A stretch of 64,000 bases of DNA from Ahaetulla prasina (GCF_028640845.1 NC_080546.1:22308020-22372019); one strand, 5' to 3'; counted from the stretch's first letter, positions 33,360 through 44,856 are shown. Notes: generated by a model from the sequence alone, not told the origin. Numbers and translations are program-made.

Positions 33360-34016
33360 TACATGTTCTTCCACCACATTAATAATTACAGTAAGTGCAT
33401 CTTCTCATCGTTCCTATCACCCATCTCCTCCCACTAATGACTGTATGACTGCAACTTTGTTGCATGCATTCTTACGATTTATACTGATTATTTCCTAGTA
33501 TGATTTGATTGCTTATTTGTACCCTATGACCAGGGGTGAAATCCAGCAGGTTTTGAAAAGTTCTGGAGAACTGGTAGCGAAAATTTTAAGCAGTTCAGAG
33601 AACTGGTAGTGGAAATTTTGAGCAGTTTAAAGAACTGGTAGTGGAAATTTTGAGCAGTTCAGAGAACTGGCAAATACCACCTCTGGTTGATCCCAGAGTG
33701 GGGTGGGAATGGAGATTTTGCAGTATCCTTTCCCTGGAGTGGGGTGGGAATGGAAATTTTGCAGTATCCTTCCCCTGCCATTCCCACCAAGCCACATCCA
33801 CCAAACCACACCACGTCCACCAAGCCACACCCAGAAAACCAGTAATAAAAAAATTTGGATTTCAGCACTGCCTATGACTATCATTAAGTGATTCTTGATG
33901 AATGTATCTTGTCTTTTTATGTACACTAAGAGCATATGCACCAAAGACAAATTCCTTGTGTGTCCAATCACACCTAGCCAATAAAGAATTCTAATCTAAT
34001 CTAATCTAAACTAATC
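33360..34016 (+). mobile_element. LINE-A 3' end, interrupted
   Basis: The 3' UTR (ATGACTGTATGACTGCAACT, TATGACTATCATTAAGTGAT, TGTCCAATCACACCTAGCCA) ends in ATTCTAATCTAATCTAA, a shifted ATTCT-like tail. A hAT-B copy splits it at 33531. Confidence 0.85.
33531..33870 (+). mobile_element. hAT-B element inside LINE-A
   Basis: The ends are CAGGGGTGAAATCCAGC and GGATTTCAGCACTG. The perfect octamer CCTATGAC is duplicated at 33523-33530 and 33871-33878. The interior holds tandemly repeated GGTAGTGGAAATTTTGAGCA blocks. Confidence 0.9.
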
Positions 34017-34559
34017 TTGCTCCAGTAATTCCTTGTCATTAAATGGAATAAGACTGGTTAATACAAAGCAATTAATACTTTTATTATAGTCTGGCTGAGA
34101 TTTTACAACTTGCCCGAAAAAGCTAAAATAGTTTGAGACCCTGCAGGTTGTAAGGATCTATCATTTTTTAGCATGTACTGGAGCCCTGATGTTGCATTAA
34201 GCCAAAATTTGGTTTCCTTATTTGAGCCTGATAAGTAGACAGAGAAACTATTTTTTAACCTGGACTTGGTGTGTTCGGTATGTAGCCTGGCCTCAGCCGA
34301 TTTGTCCCTTCTCTTCAAGAAAAGCTTCCTCAGGCCATAATCCATTCTGCAAATTGAAAGAGAATTCTGACTTTGGTCTACAATTCTTCTGTGACATTTA
34401 TTACTCCACTCCTGAAGTTTCTTTGAGATGCAGAACTTGGGAGATCAGAGACAAGCTACTTTCCATTGCTGTTGGGGACACTGCCCTTTTGCTGAAGTAA
34501 TGTAAAGGATCTTTAGTCTCTGAACTATTGAAAGCAAGAAAATGCAAAAATGTTCTGAA
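34017..34559. other. unique DNA
   Basis: No recognised feature. Confidence 0.35.
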
Positions 34560-35620
34560 TGGTTCTTTTCCAACTTAGATGCACTTTTTTTTTTTACATC
34601 TGGTCTTCCACAAAGATTTCTCAGCCATGGCCATCATAGGTAGGCAAATTTGGGAGTCAAAATTATACTCCTCAAGAGCAACCAATGAGAACACCCCAAC
34701 AGATGTCCGGAAAATATTGGACTGTGCCAAGATGGATAGATTGACATTTATTGACATTGTAAATAAAAGATAAAGGAGAAACAGAATACTATTCAACATG
34801 GAATAGGTTTTATCAATGGTTAGAGATAAGAGGTAGAAGTTAGATGAAGAAAGATTATTGTTATGTGTAAGCAAAATATGACTGTTGTTGTGTCTGCGCC
34901 CCCCGAGCCGGCCCTGCTGCCAGAAAGTGACTTGGACAGTGAGGGGGAAGGGCCGTCAGGACTTACCTCGGGAGCACCAGCTTCCCTGGCTCAGCTCCAG
35001 GAACCAGAAGCAGGCCAAGTGGAAGAGATAACGAGGCTTCCTTCCCCTGACTCTTTCCCCCTCCAGGCCACGCCTGCAGACCCAGCTGATGGCAGTCAGG
35101 CTTGGTTGAACCCTAGGTTTTGTAGGCAGGAGAGGAGGGAACAACAGAAGCAGGGGTGGGGCAGGCCTAGGAAGTGCTGAGTCATGGAGCCACACCCCAC
35201 AGGATATAAAAGGCAGCGAGAGCTGCTGTGTCTCTTTGTAACAGGCAAATCCACTAATTAAGAGCTGAAGTTTGTTTCTGGGTGACTCACCAGCGTCGTG
35301 GAAGATAACGGAGGCTCTTGGCAGACGCTGGCTATTCTGCTGCCAGAGCTGATAAGTGCCGGCTAATTAAGCCATCATTCAGACGGAGGCGAGGGTGGAC
35401 AGAACAGTTGTCTATAATTATAAGTATGCTACTACAATCAATATGATTATAAATAAGCTAATGTAATTATAAATATTGCTTTAATTAATAGGTATATTAT
35501 CATTATCATTGTCAGTATATCTGTTATTTTTTTTCTTTTGTAAAGCTAATTGCTTAGATAATACACTGTCTTTAAAATATTTATATATAAATAAAAAAGC
35601 CTTGACTTTAAAAAAAAAAG
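34560..35620 (+). mobile_element. L1 LINE 3' end split by a solo LTR
   Basis: A short frame near 34700-34760 reads KILDCAKMDRLTFIDI, resembling the KMDRLT block near the end of L1 ORF2. An AT-rich 3' UTR resumes at 35412 and ends in an A-rich tail at 35610-35620. The LTR at 34889-35406 sits between. Confidence 0.55.
34889..35406 (+). mobile_element. solo LTR related to the Gypsy element
   Basis: It starts TGTGTCTGCGCC and ends GGACAGAACA, with a perfect 5-bp duplication GTTGT at 34884-34888 and 35407-35411. The block AAGTGCTGAGTCATGGAGCC, then CACACCCCACAGGATATAAA, parallels the promoter of the Gypsy LTR (10196-10238), with a TATA box at 35205. A solo LTR forms by recombination between two LTRs. 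Confidence 0.85.
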
Positions 35621-35866
35621 AGCAACCAAGGACTTGCGGCCTAAAAATTAATTATTTTTAATCGAGTCTTTGGGAAATTAAAAAAAAAAGACAGTAGAAT
35701 AGACCATGTGGGAATAGGCTAACACTTTGCATTTTAGTAAAGATCTTTACAGTATGTGTGCTTCCATTAAACAAGTTCCTAAGTCTTAAAACTGCTCTGA
35801 ACTTTCTTGTTATTGTCTTAAGGTTATGACACAAATATTTTCCTAACATTACTCTAACATTTAGCA

Positions 35867-36193
35867 CAGTAGTGGGTTTCAAATTTTTTTACTACCGGTT
35901 CTGTGGGTGTGGCTTGGTGGGTGTGGCATGTCTTGGTGGGCGTGGTAGGGGAAGGATACTGTAAAATCTCCATTTCCACCCCACTCCAGGGGAAAGATAC
36001 TGTAAAATCTCAATTCCCACACCACTCCAGGGGAAGGTTACTGCAAAAATCCCCATTTCTGCTGGGACTTGGAAGGCAGAGAATAGATGGGGGTGGGGCC
36101 AGTCAGAATTTTTACTACCGGTTCTCTAAACTACTCAAAATTTCTGCTACCAGTTCTCCAGAGCTGGTCAGAACCGGCTGAAACCCACCTCTG
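35867..36193 (+). mobile_element. hAT-B element
   Basis: The ends are CAGTAGTGGGTTTCAA and GCTGAAACCCACCTCTG. The perfect 8-bp duplication ATTTAGCA lies at 35859-35866 and 36194-36201. At 327 bp it is the cleanest family member in the window. Confidence 0.95.
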
Positions 36194-36224
36194 ATTTAGC
36201 AATGATGATATACAATGACCAGAG

Positions 36225-37569
36225 CAGGGGTGAAATGCTCCCGGTTCACACTGGCTCTCCCGATTAGGTAGCAATGGCAGCTGCTGGTTCAGAAGACCGG
36301 TAGCAAAAATCCCTGGCCCCACCCCCCTGCTTCTGCTGAGCCGCACCATATGCAGAGGGTTTTTTTTTTTACTTTTAAAAGCCGGTTTTGCTTCAGCCGA
36401 AACATGCCTTTAAAAGTAAAAAAAAGCCTTTGAGGATCCCACCCCTCAGCTGAGATCGGCAGAGACTTTAAAAAAAAATATATTTAAAGGCTACTCTGGG
36501 GATCTCACCTGAGTTCCTCATCAGCAAAACCTTAAAAAACATGTTTTCTGTAGAAAACATGTAGAAAAACACCTTTTAAAAGAGTCTAAGCCACTTACCT
36601 GATTACTGATCGACCTCATGGCTTTTCTCGCAGCTGGAAAGCCCCAGTTTCGCTTTTAGCACCAGACAGAACTAATTTAAATTTAGCTAATCTATTTCAT
36701 CACTGAGTGATTGCTTGCTGAGGAACTCTGGGAATTGAAGTCCACAATAAAATAAAATAAAATAAAATAAAATAAAATAAAATAAAATAAAATAAAATAA
36801 AATAAAATAAAATAAAATAAAATAAAATAATAAAATAAAATAAAATAAAATAAAATAAAATAAAATAAAATAAAATAAAATAAAATAAAATAAAATAAAA
36901 TAAAATAAAATAAAATAAAATAAAATAAAATAAAATAAAATAAAATAAAATAAAATAAAATAAAATAAAATAAAATAAAATAAAATAAAATAAAATAAAT
37001 AAAATAAAATAAAATAAAATAAAATAAAATAAAATATTTGTGCAGCTTTCTGAGATTTGGTGTGTTTCTGTAGTGTTTCACAAACACACAAAATCTCAGA
37101 AAGCTGTATGTAGTATTTGTTTGTGTGTGTGTCTGTGTGTGTCAGTTGTGTTGTGTGTGTGTGTAAATGTGAAAGTTGGTTTTTGAGCTTTTTTGTGGCT
37201 GTGTGAAGTGTGAAGTGTGAAGTGTGAAGTGCAGCTTCTTTTACACTGTGTGTAAGTCAGTTGTGTTGTGTTGTGTTGTGTGTGTGTGAAGTGTGAAAGT
37301 TGGTTTTTGAGCTTTTTTGTGGCTGTGTGAAGTGTGAAGTGCAGCTGCTTTTACACTTGTGTGAATCAGTTGTGTTGTGTTGTGTTGTGTGTGTATAAAG
37401 TGTGAAAGTTGGTTTTTGGTACCTCTTATTGTTTTTTATACTTTGTTTATTATTTTTATTATTTATTGTTATTGGCCACGCCCAGCCAGCCATCTTACCA
37501 CCAAGCCACGCCCACCAATTAAGACACGCCCACAGAACCGGTAGGGAAAATCTTTAGATTCCACCCCTG
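36225..37569 (+). mobile_element. long hAT-B subfamily element
   Basis: The ends are CAGGGGTGAAATGCTCCC and AGATTCCACCCCTG. The octamer GACCAGAG flanks it (36217-36224 and 37569-37576, overlapping the last base). The interior has fold-backs (ACTTTTAAAAGCC with its complement near 36410), a half copy of the palindromic MITE of 38236 near 36707-36747, the AAAAT array and TTGTG-rich repeats. Its sister is 60782-61871. Confidence 0.8.
36746..37036 (+). repeat. (AAAAT)n microsatellite, about 290 bp
   Basis: Nearly pure pentamers with two shortened units near 36829 and 36996. The sister element at 61405-61435 has only about six units at this place. Long ORFs through it are artefacts. Confidence 0.95.
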
Positions 37570-37571
37570 AC

Positions 37572-37750
37572 CAGAGGTGGTATTTAGTCAGTTTGTACCA
37601 GTTCAGGTGAATCGGTAGTGGAAATCGGCTCTATGCTGTCCTATTTAGGCACATTTTCGAAGCCAGGTGCATGCACGGAAGGTGTGCATGCGAAGCGACC
37701 GTGCGCACGCAGGACAAACTGGTGGTAAGAATATTGGAAAGCCACCACTG
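37572..37750 (+). mobile_element. hAT-B-like short element
   Basis: It begins CAGAGGTGGTATTTAGTCAG and ends GAAAGCCACCACTG, abutting the previous element. The target duplication is not convincing. Confidence 0.6.
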
Positions 37751-38227
37751 ACAGTGACTATGTTACCATGTTGGTACAGAGACGCCATGATCATAGGTGG
37801 GCAGCTTTAGCCTTGGGCAGAATGAAGGAGAAGACTTAAGTAACTCTTATGAAGCAAACAAGGGCATTAAATAGATTAGTGATGCATGCATTGTAATATG
37901 TTTATTTCCAGTGAGAGATATTTGCAGGTTTTTCCTAAGAAGCCCTGATAACTTAAGCTGCCTTGGGAACTATTCATCTTGATTTTGTGTAGCAAAAGTA
38001 ACACTTGCAGTTACACTTATGAAAGAAAAGCTGTTTTGGCCTGATGCTTGGATTCATGAATGTTCTCACATGCAATGCTGCATCCTTGAAGCAGTTGTCA
38101 TTTGCTCTTCTAAAGACTTGCACCTCCATTTCAAAGTGCAGTGGCCTGTAAAACTGTCTGATCTGTTTATTACACACTTTTCAGAACAGGACATTGCCGC
38201 TGGCTTACTGTGTGATGCAAATGTATC
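37751..38227. other. unique DNA
   Basis: Nothing recognised. Confidence 0.35.
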
Positions 38228-38235
38228 ATTTAAAT

Positions 38236-38369
38236 CAGGGGTCTCCAACCTTGTCAACTTTAAGACTTGTGGACTTCAACTCCCAGAATTCCACAGCCAG
38301 CATTGCTGGCTGAGGAATTCTGGAAGTTGAAATCCACAAGTCTTAAAGTTGACAAGGTTGGAGACCCTG
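38236..38369. mobile_element. palindromic hAT MITE
   Basis: The 134-bp element is almost one long inverted repeat: it starts CAGGGGTCTCCAACCTTGTC and ends with the complement GGTTGGAGACCCTG, and its arms of about 57 nt meet near ATTGCTGGC. The target duplication ATTTAAAT (38228-38235, 38370-38377) is 8 bp and itself palindromic. Half copies occur in the long hAT-B elements. Confidence 0.9.
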
Positions 38370-38459
38370 ATTTAAATGACTCAAATATCCAACTGTATAG
38401 GCCTTTTGAAGCAGGGAAAATGAGCATCTCTAGGTATTTGTTGAGGTTAAAACATAGTA

Positions 38460-39069
38460 CAGTAGTGGCCAAAATTGAGGAAACCTTTTGGGAAAAGTAT
38501 ATTTTTGAGGTTTGATGGCTAATAATACCACTTTTTTGGAGTTTCAGGAAAATCATATTCTACTGCTGGAATGGCCTGAGAATAGCTGAGACCTTTAACC
38601 CAATTGAAAATCTATGAATTTATCTATTTATCTATGAAGTTTCTAAAGAAACTTGTTAGTCAGAAGCGACCTAGCAATGAAACCCAGTTAATAGAAGCAA
38701 TCCTTCAATCTTGGTTTCACATTATAACAGCTGCAGAACTAAAAGACTTTGTTAACTTCATGGAAAGATGTTGTAAGGCTGTAATTTGTGCTAAAGGTTA
38801 CCCAACTGTCAGTTAATACTTTAACTGACATGGTGATAATTTTTGTATATCTCATTTTTTGTAGGTGTTTCACTTTTCTTCTTTATACTGTAACTGCTAT
38901 TCTAATAGCAAATCCTTCATAAAAGTTATTGCATTACATTCTTGATTAAATTATCTTTCCCTTGATATATAATTTTATGGTACTACTGCCAAAAAAAATG
39001 TGGTGTTATTAGCTAGTTTTAGAAAATACACTTTTCCCCAAAAGGTTTCCACAATTTTGGCCACTACTG
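38460..39069 (+). mobile_element. Tc1/mariner element, internally deleted
   Basis: The ends CAGTAGTGGCCAAAATTG and CAATTTTGGCCACTACTG are inverted and TA flanks both. The transposase remnant still shows EWPENS and NPIENL-like residues near 38570-38610. The left part of the gene is missing. It is highly similar to 30829-31395 from about 38495 onward. Confidence 0.9.
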
Positions 39070-39978
39070 TATATGTGCTGGACCCTTAAGAGTTAGACGT
39101 TTTCCATACATAGACAAATAACATATTCTTTTTTAAAAAACTGAATCTTGTACTTAACAGTAGAGATAATATCATTTTACATCTCTTAAATTGTAAACGC
39201 TTTCATCCATCCTGAATATAACTACAGAAAAAAAGTTATATGAATTGGAAGCTTCTCCATCTGACAGGTTGGGAGGTCTGTTTATTCACAAATTAGATGG
39301 AGCACAGATTCTCCTGCATTTTTCTGCCAGTGTTCCTAAATATAGACAAATGAGGCAAGATTTCCTGAGATACTTGAATGTCTGTTGCCACATGTTAAAA
39401 TGCAAATGCAAATTAATTGTCAAAAAATGTTAGGATAAGCAGAAAAAGAATTTTGTATATATGTGTTTAGCAAATATTCTCCGAATGTCAGCATTTCATT
39501 TAAAATCAGCCACAAGTGTTTATGCTGTTGCAAACAGAGGTTGGCTGTAATTTCAAAACGATGATTACTCAAAAAGTTCAGCAGCTGTCATTTTCTGGCC
39601 GATTCTCCTAATAGTCTATGGAAATGCAAGAAGTAGGCTTTAACTTTCTTTTTCTTTTCTTCCTTCTTCTTCCCTACTTTTTAGAATAAGAGATGAGAAT
39701 TATGATTTATTAGGGTCTACAGAACCAATATTTAGTTCCAGACACTTAAGAGATGCTTGGGATTGTATTGTATAGCCATCCATTCCATGCAAATAGACTA
39801 GGGTCAACAGTGTATGGATTCTCTGTCTCCCTTTCTGAGTTTGGGGACCAGTTTGTGTGACTCTGAGCTTTAGCACAATTAAACCTACTGTAATTTATGC
39901 CTCTTTCTCCCCTAAAAATAGCCATAAACCATGCTACTGATTTGTGATGATTGCATTTAGCAAGAGGACAGAAGAGGT
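39070..39978. other. unique DNA
   Basis: No recognised feature. Confidence 0.4.
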
Positions 39979-40112
39979 CAAAAGGAAGGGGAAGGGGAAG
40001 GGGAAGGGAAGGGAAGAGAAGGGAAGGGAAGGGAAGGAAAGGAAAGGAAAGGAAAGGAAAGGAAAGGAAAGGAAAGGAAAGGAAAGGAAAGGAAAGGAAA
40101 GGAAAGGAAAGG
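39979..40112 (+). repeat. purine microsatellite (GGGAA/GGAAA)n
   Basis: GGGGAA and GGGAA units pass into about fourteen GGAAA units from 40041. The strand asymmetry is complete (no pyrimidines). Overlapping long ORFs are repeat translations. Confidence 0.95.
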
Positions 40113-41269
40113 CATGCATACTTCTTTCCAAGTGACTGAGTTCTAATTATATAGCATCACAATAGAATATGTTTAAAATGGTTTGTTGGCTAAAAAGCAA
40201 AGCTCAGAAATAGTTACCCCATTATCTAATTATGAGGCTATTTTAATAACATTTTAATATTTTTCCCAGTTATTATGTCCCAGTTTTACAGCTCTGAAAA
40301 AGAGATACTTGCCCGAAAACAAAAGCTAAAACACTGCTGTTTAGAAAATTTTTCGATATTGGTTATATTGGACATAAGGCATCTCATTTTAAAAGGGAAC
40401 AATTTTATCTTCCTCTATTAACCTAATAGTTCCATGCTGATTGGAATTATTTATTTGTTTGTTTGTTTGTTTGTTTCCAGTGCATGGAAATAATTATACA
40501 GTTGTTGGCCCCCCTCTCTTTTAAGTATTCTACTGAAGACGCAAATGCTGGTTCAATACCAGGAGACTTAGAAGTGAGGCGGGAAGCAAGGCTAAACGGA
40601 AAAATCCCACGATTTTCTATGTACATTGATTATTGTAGCACCCCATGTTCAACCAGATTTAATATGGATACATTAAAACTAGATTATTACTTTTCTCTAA
40701 TAGAGGTAGAAATTAGAGAAAGTAAGATTAATGTTAATGTTAAGTATTGAAAATAAAGAGGTATGTAACTGTAAACATAGTAATTGATAAAAATGTATAT
40801 GCTAATGTAAGAAGAAACTTAGTTTAAACTTTTTGGTTATATTATTATTATTGCTATTATATTATTACTATTGCTATTGGTTTGTGTGCTAAGATTTACT
40901 ACCAAGTCTCATTAGTATTGTTCTATTTGTAAATGATACTCTGACAATGCACTGTTTCTCAAAAATATTTATGAATGAAAATTTACAAAAACCAAATTAA
41001 AAAAATCTAGATTATTACTTTGGAACCACAAAATTCTGAAGAAACGTTTCTTTTAACACATTTGCAGGATTTAAAAAATGAGTTCAATTACTCAGAATCT
41101 GAAGGCAAAATGGTTAGTTGGAATTGCCACTTCTTTTGACCCACAGCTACCCATTAATATTTGGAGAGTTTTCAAGAGAGGATTATTGTGGCTAAACCAG
41201 CTGAAACTGGCTAAGGGTTCTAGCAGTTCTAACCTGAATCGATCCTGCCATATTTTAGGATATAAATCA
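40113..41269. other. unique or ancient L1-like DNA
   Basis: A (TTTG)n run lies at 40456-40475. The 40560-41000 stretch ends in an A-rich run and has an AT-rich 3'-UTR look, possibly an old L1 3' end, but no motif proves it. Confidence 0.35.
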
Positions 41270-41277
41270 GTGGTGAT

Positions 41278-41607
41278 TTTTTTTTTACTACTGGTTCTCT
41301 GGCCGTGGCTTGGTGGCCATGGTGTGGCTTGGTGGGCATCGCTTGGTGGGTGTGGCAGGGGAAGGATACTGCAAAATCTCCATTCCCACCCCACTCCAGA
41401 GGAAGGATAGTGCAAAATCCCCATTCCCTCACCACTCCTGGGGGAAGGATATTGCAAAATCTCCAATCCCTCTCCGGGGCCAGCCAGAGATGGTATTTGC
41501 CGGTTCTCTAAACTACTCAAAATTTCTGCTACCGGTTCTCTGAACTGCTCACAATTTCTGCTACCACTTTTCCAGAAACTGCTAGAACCTGTTGGATTTC
41601 ACCCCTG
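41278..41607 (+). mobile_element. hAT-B element
   Basis: The ends are CAGTGGTGATTTTTTT and GGATTTCACCCCTG. The perfect octamer ATATAAAT is duplicated at 41270-41277 and 41608-41615. Confidence 0.9.
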
Positions 41608-41615
41608 ATATAAAT

Positions 41616-42380
41616 GTCATTTTTTTTAAAAAGAAAGAAATTGCCCCATGTCTCCTAGAATTGTGTTTGTCATGCTGCTTGGGGTCTCACAGTAGTTGGA
41701 ACCAAAAACAGGTTTGAGAAAGCTTTGATCTAGGCTTCAGGGTATCTTCTTCCTGAATGTTTTCCTACAATCCAAAGTTAGGATTCCAAAACTTATATTT
41801 AGTAACGAAAATTACAGTAACGTAAATAGCTCACATCACACTCTAAACTTCTTTTCCTATCACATTGTTTTAAATGACTCTCTTCTGGCAGCACTAAAAG
41901 TATAGAATTTGTTATTCAGTGACTCTAAATTTAGATTGTGGGTTTTCTATTTTTTTCCCCAGTTATATATAATCGTGAAACCAATTTCTATTGATAACTT
42001 AATTTTGCTTTGTCTCTAGATATACTATCATCATATTTGTTGAAATATGGATTTTTTAAAAAAAATCTATTACATTTTAGATCTACAAGGAATACAGATT
42101 GAAATGGATTTATCCACACTCCTCGTCTCTTTCTTTTTTATCTCTTCTTTACCTATTTAAATAGCAGAAACACTAAATACATGTAGATCATTAAAATCAC
42201 TGTGCCACTCCTTAATAATATGAAAATATCATAAATGATATGCATGGTTTTAATTTTGAGTTTAATATCATTATTTTGCTTTATGTTTTTTTAAGTCTCC
42301 TTTTTTATTCCCAGTATTATGTTAACAGAGTTTGCACTCATGAAATGCAAATATCTTTGAAAGATTGTTGTCATAATGTA
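41616..42380. other. unique DNA
   Basis: No recognised feature. Confidence 0.4.
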
Positions 42381-42383
42381 GAA

Positions 42384-43146
42384 TACAGGTTGTCAGGCCT
42401 GGAAACCATACTAGACTTTAGGGTTCCAGACGCTGCCACATTTTTCCCCTGAGGGGAAGAAGGGGGGTTGAGGGGTATGGTAACATTCTTCAAGCGGTCA
42501 AGGTCGGATGGTGTTCACATCTGCAGGAAGAGTGGCGAGAAGATATTCGAATGAACTGGGAGAACGTGGGACCATGTGACCAGCAAAGGAGTTAGGGGGG
42601 TGGGAATCTTGGGGTTTGTATAACTGGGAAAAGAATCCGGAAGTTCAGTTTTGGAATTTCACTCATCGTGTGCCAGTTTCCTCATGCTAGTAAAGAACTC
42701 TGAAAGACAATGGCTTCTGAGTTTTTTTTATGCAGAAGAGGTTTTTCTGGAACCTTGACACAGGTGGTCCTTGACTCAAAACAGTTGGTTTAATGAACAT
42801 TCAAAGTTACAACGACACCCAAGAAAAGTGACTTATGACTGTTTTTTCACTCCTACAACATTGCAACATCTTACAACATTGTGATCAAAATTCAGAAGCT
42901 TGGCAACTGGCATGTATTTATGATGATTGCAGTATTATGTGATTTTTGCAACTTTTTTGACAAGCAAAATCTATGGGAAAGCCAGGTTCACTTAAAAACC
43001 ATATTACTAAATTAGCAACTGCAGTGTTTCATTTAACAACTGGGGAAGAAAGGTTATAAAATTGGAGAAGAATCATTTAACAATTGTCTCACTTAGCAAC
43101 TGAAATTTTGGGCTCAACTGTGGTCCTAAGTCGAGATCTACCTGCA
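42384..43146 (-). mobile_element. MITE-M copy interrupted by a solo LTR
   Basis: The left tip (42384-42390) and 42761-43146 form one element with inverted ends near CAGGTGGTCCTTGACTC and GTCGAGATCTACCTG. The interior is rich in GTTACAACGACAC and TTTAACAACTG blocks. The superfamily is not assigned. Confidence 0.65.
42391..42760 (+). mobile_element. solo LTR of an unrelated LTR retroelement
   Basis: It starts TGTCAGGCCTGGAAACC and ends GGAACCTTGACA, with the perfect 5-bp duplication CAGGT at 42386-42390 and 42761-42765. It is unlike the Gypsy LTR. No internal region is present. Confidence 0.8.
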
Positions 43147-43199
43147 GTGGGCTTGAATTTACTATTCTTCCAGGATAAGCACGTGGGAAGGACTTGTTT

Positions 43200-43373
43200 C
43201 AGTGGTGGGATTCAACCAGTTCTGTCCGGCTCGTGTGAATCAGTAGTGGCGACTGCGAGAGGCTCCGCCCACCTGCCTGGACGTAATGCCCAAGCAACTG
43301 TGCATGCACGGAAGGTAGGGAAAGTTGCGAACCGGTAGGGAAGGTAAATGAATCCTATCTCTGACCTCTGGCT
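43200..43373 (+). mobile_element. hAT-B-like short element
   Basis: It starts CAGTGGTGGGATTCAACC. The right end (CCTATCTCTG) is decayed. The interior has GGAAGGTAGGGAAAGTTGCG, similar to 37572-37750 and 62820-62997. Confidence 0.6.
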
Positions 43374-44198
43374 ATGCTGAAAGGGAAATGCATTGAAGAA
43401 TTCTCGTTCATTGTACTGGCTTCCACATTTTTATATGGCGGAAAAAGTTTTCCAGATTAGAACTTTCAAAACATTTTTATAAACTGTCATTGAAAAAATA
43501 AATGACATTAAGGGAAGAAAGCATATTTCTATGTTACCATCATTGTACTGTGATTTACAAAAGAACTAGTAGGAGGAGTTTTTGCCAGCATAGGAAAGTG
43601 GAAAAAGGAAGCAAAGAAAGTCATTCTGTATATTATGTGAGGGGGAAAAAACCCCCACATTATCTACCTTTGTAGGTTTCTATAAAATAAATTGTTTGCT
43701 TCACACAGTGGCATTCAGGCCAGTGGAATACACGGTATTCTACTGTTATCAGCAAAAGAACAATTCTGATCAATTCCCTAGCTGCCTGCGGAAAACCGAG
43801 GAGGGAGAGCGAAAGAAGACTGAACACAGAGATTTATTAATGATTAGAAGTCCCTGGCATTTGATATAGGAGAAAACTGTGATTCCCCTAAATTATAAAA
43901 TGCAGAGTGATGTGATGTAACAAGCAGAACTTGTATTTCAGACTTGTATTTCCTTGAAGCAAGGACAAGTTGGCCTTGTCCCTCTTTGACTTCAAGTAAA
44001 CCAGCTGGATTTCAGCTGAATGTTATTTTTCATACAGGATGTGGCAGACTATTCTCTACCACTCTAGGGAATGGCAGTCTAGCTTCAAGGGCACCATAAG
44101 GCTTGGCACACACAAAAGACAAATGGCTGATATGTCTGCCATACATCTTCTCACAAGTCCCCGACCATCTCTCAGTACATAAAAATGCTACAGGAAGA
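43374..44198. other. unique DNA
   Basis: Nothing recognised. Confidence 0.35.
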
Positions 44199-44417
44199 GC
44201 CGCGGTGGTGCAGTGGTTAGGATGCAGTACTGCAGGCTAATTCTGCCAACTGTCACCACTTCGAGACTCACCAGCTGAAGGTTGACGCAGCCTTCCATCA
44301 TTCTGAGGTCGATAAAATGATGACCCAGACTGCTGGGAACAGTATGCTGACTCCGTGAACCACTTATAGAGGTCTGTAAAGCACGGTGAAGCGGTATATA
44401 AGACTAAATGCTATTGC
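44199..44417 (+). mobile_element. T-SINE
   Basis: The head GCGGTGGTGCAGTGGTTAGG (A box), body GAAGGTTGACGCAGCCTTCC and end TATATAAGACTAAATGCTAT are all present. Confidence 0.85.
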
Positions 44418-44600
44418 TACAGTCTATTTGCTACCTATAACCCTTTTGTTGTAATTAAAGTGTAAATCAAAAGAATACTGTCAAGCAAATCACAATCACA
44501 ATGGGTACAAACCCAATCACTATAGATCAGAATAACAGAGTTGGGAGGGACCTTGGAGGTCTTCTAGTCCAATCCCCTGCTTAGGCAGGAAACCCTATAT

Positions 44601-44856
44601 ATATATATTGGATTCAAGATGGCGCCACCGAAGGCTGCCTCAGTGAAATGTTCTCTGATGGTTTCTTTATTTTTAATTATTCTCTGCGGAACGTATCTTT
44701 TCTTTTATGTACACTGAGAACATATGCACCAAGACAAATTCCAGTTACGCTTGGCCAATAAAAAATTCAATTCAATTCAATTCAATTCAATTCAATTCAA
44801 TTCAATTCTATTCTATTCTATTCTATTCTATTCTATTCTATTCTATTCTATTCTAT
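44601..44856 (+). mobile_element. chimeric LINE-A fragment
   Basis: The segment 44601-44690 has TCAAGATGGCGCCACCGAAG, which looks like a LINE 5' start, and is joined directly to a LINE-A tail at 44690 (AACGTATCTTTTCTTTTATG). It ends in (AATTC)n then (ATTCT)n. Confidence 0.55.
44765..44856 (+). repeat. (AATTC)n(ATTCT)n microsatellite
   Basis: About nine AATTC units are followed by about nine ATTCT units, the tail of the LINE-A fragment. Confidence 0.95.

Noticed and set aside
34863..35195. ORFs of about 100 codons
   Set aside because: They lie within a solo LTR, are proline-rich by composition, and have no recognised domain.
36687..37091. Long ORFs of repeated FILFY residues
   Set aside because: They are translations of the AAAAT microsatellite in different frames, with no start context or family.
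39934..40139. ORFs rich in KGKE or FLSFP repeats
   Set aside because: They are translations of the purine microsatellite on both strands.
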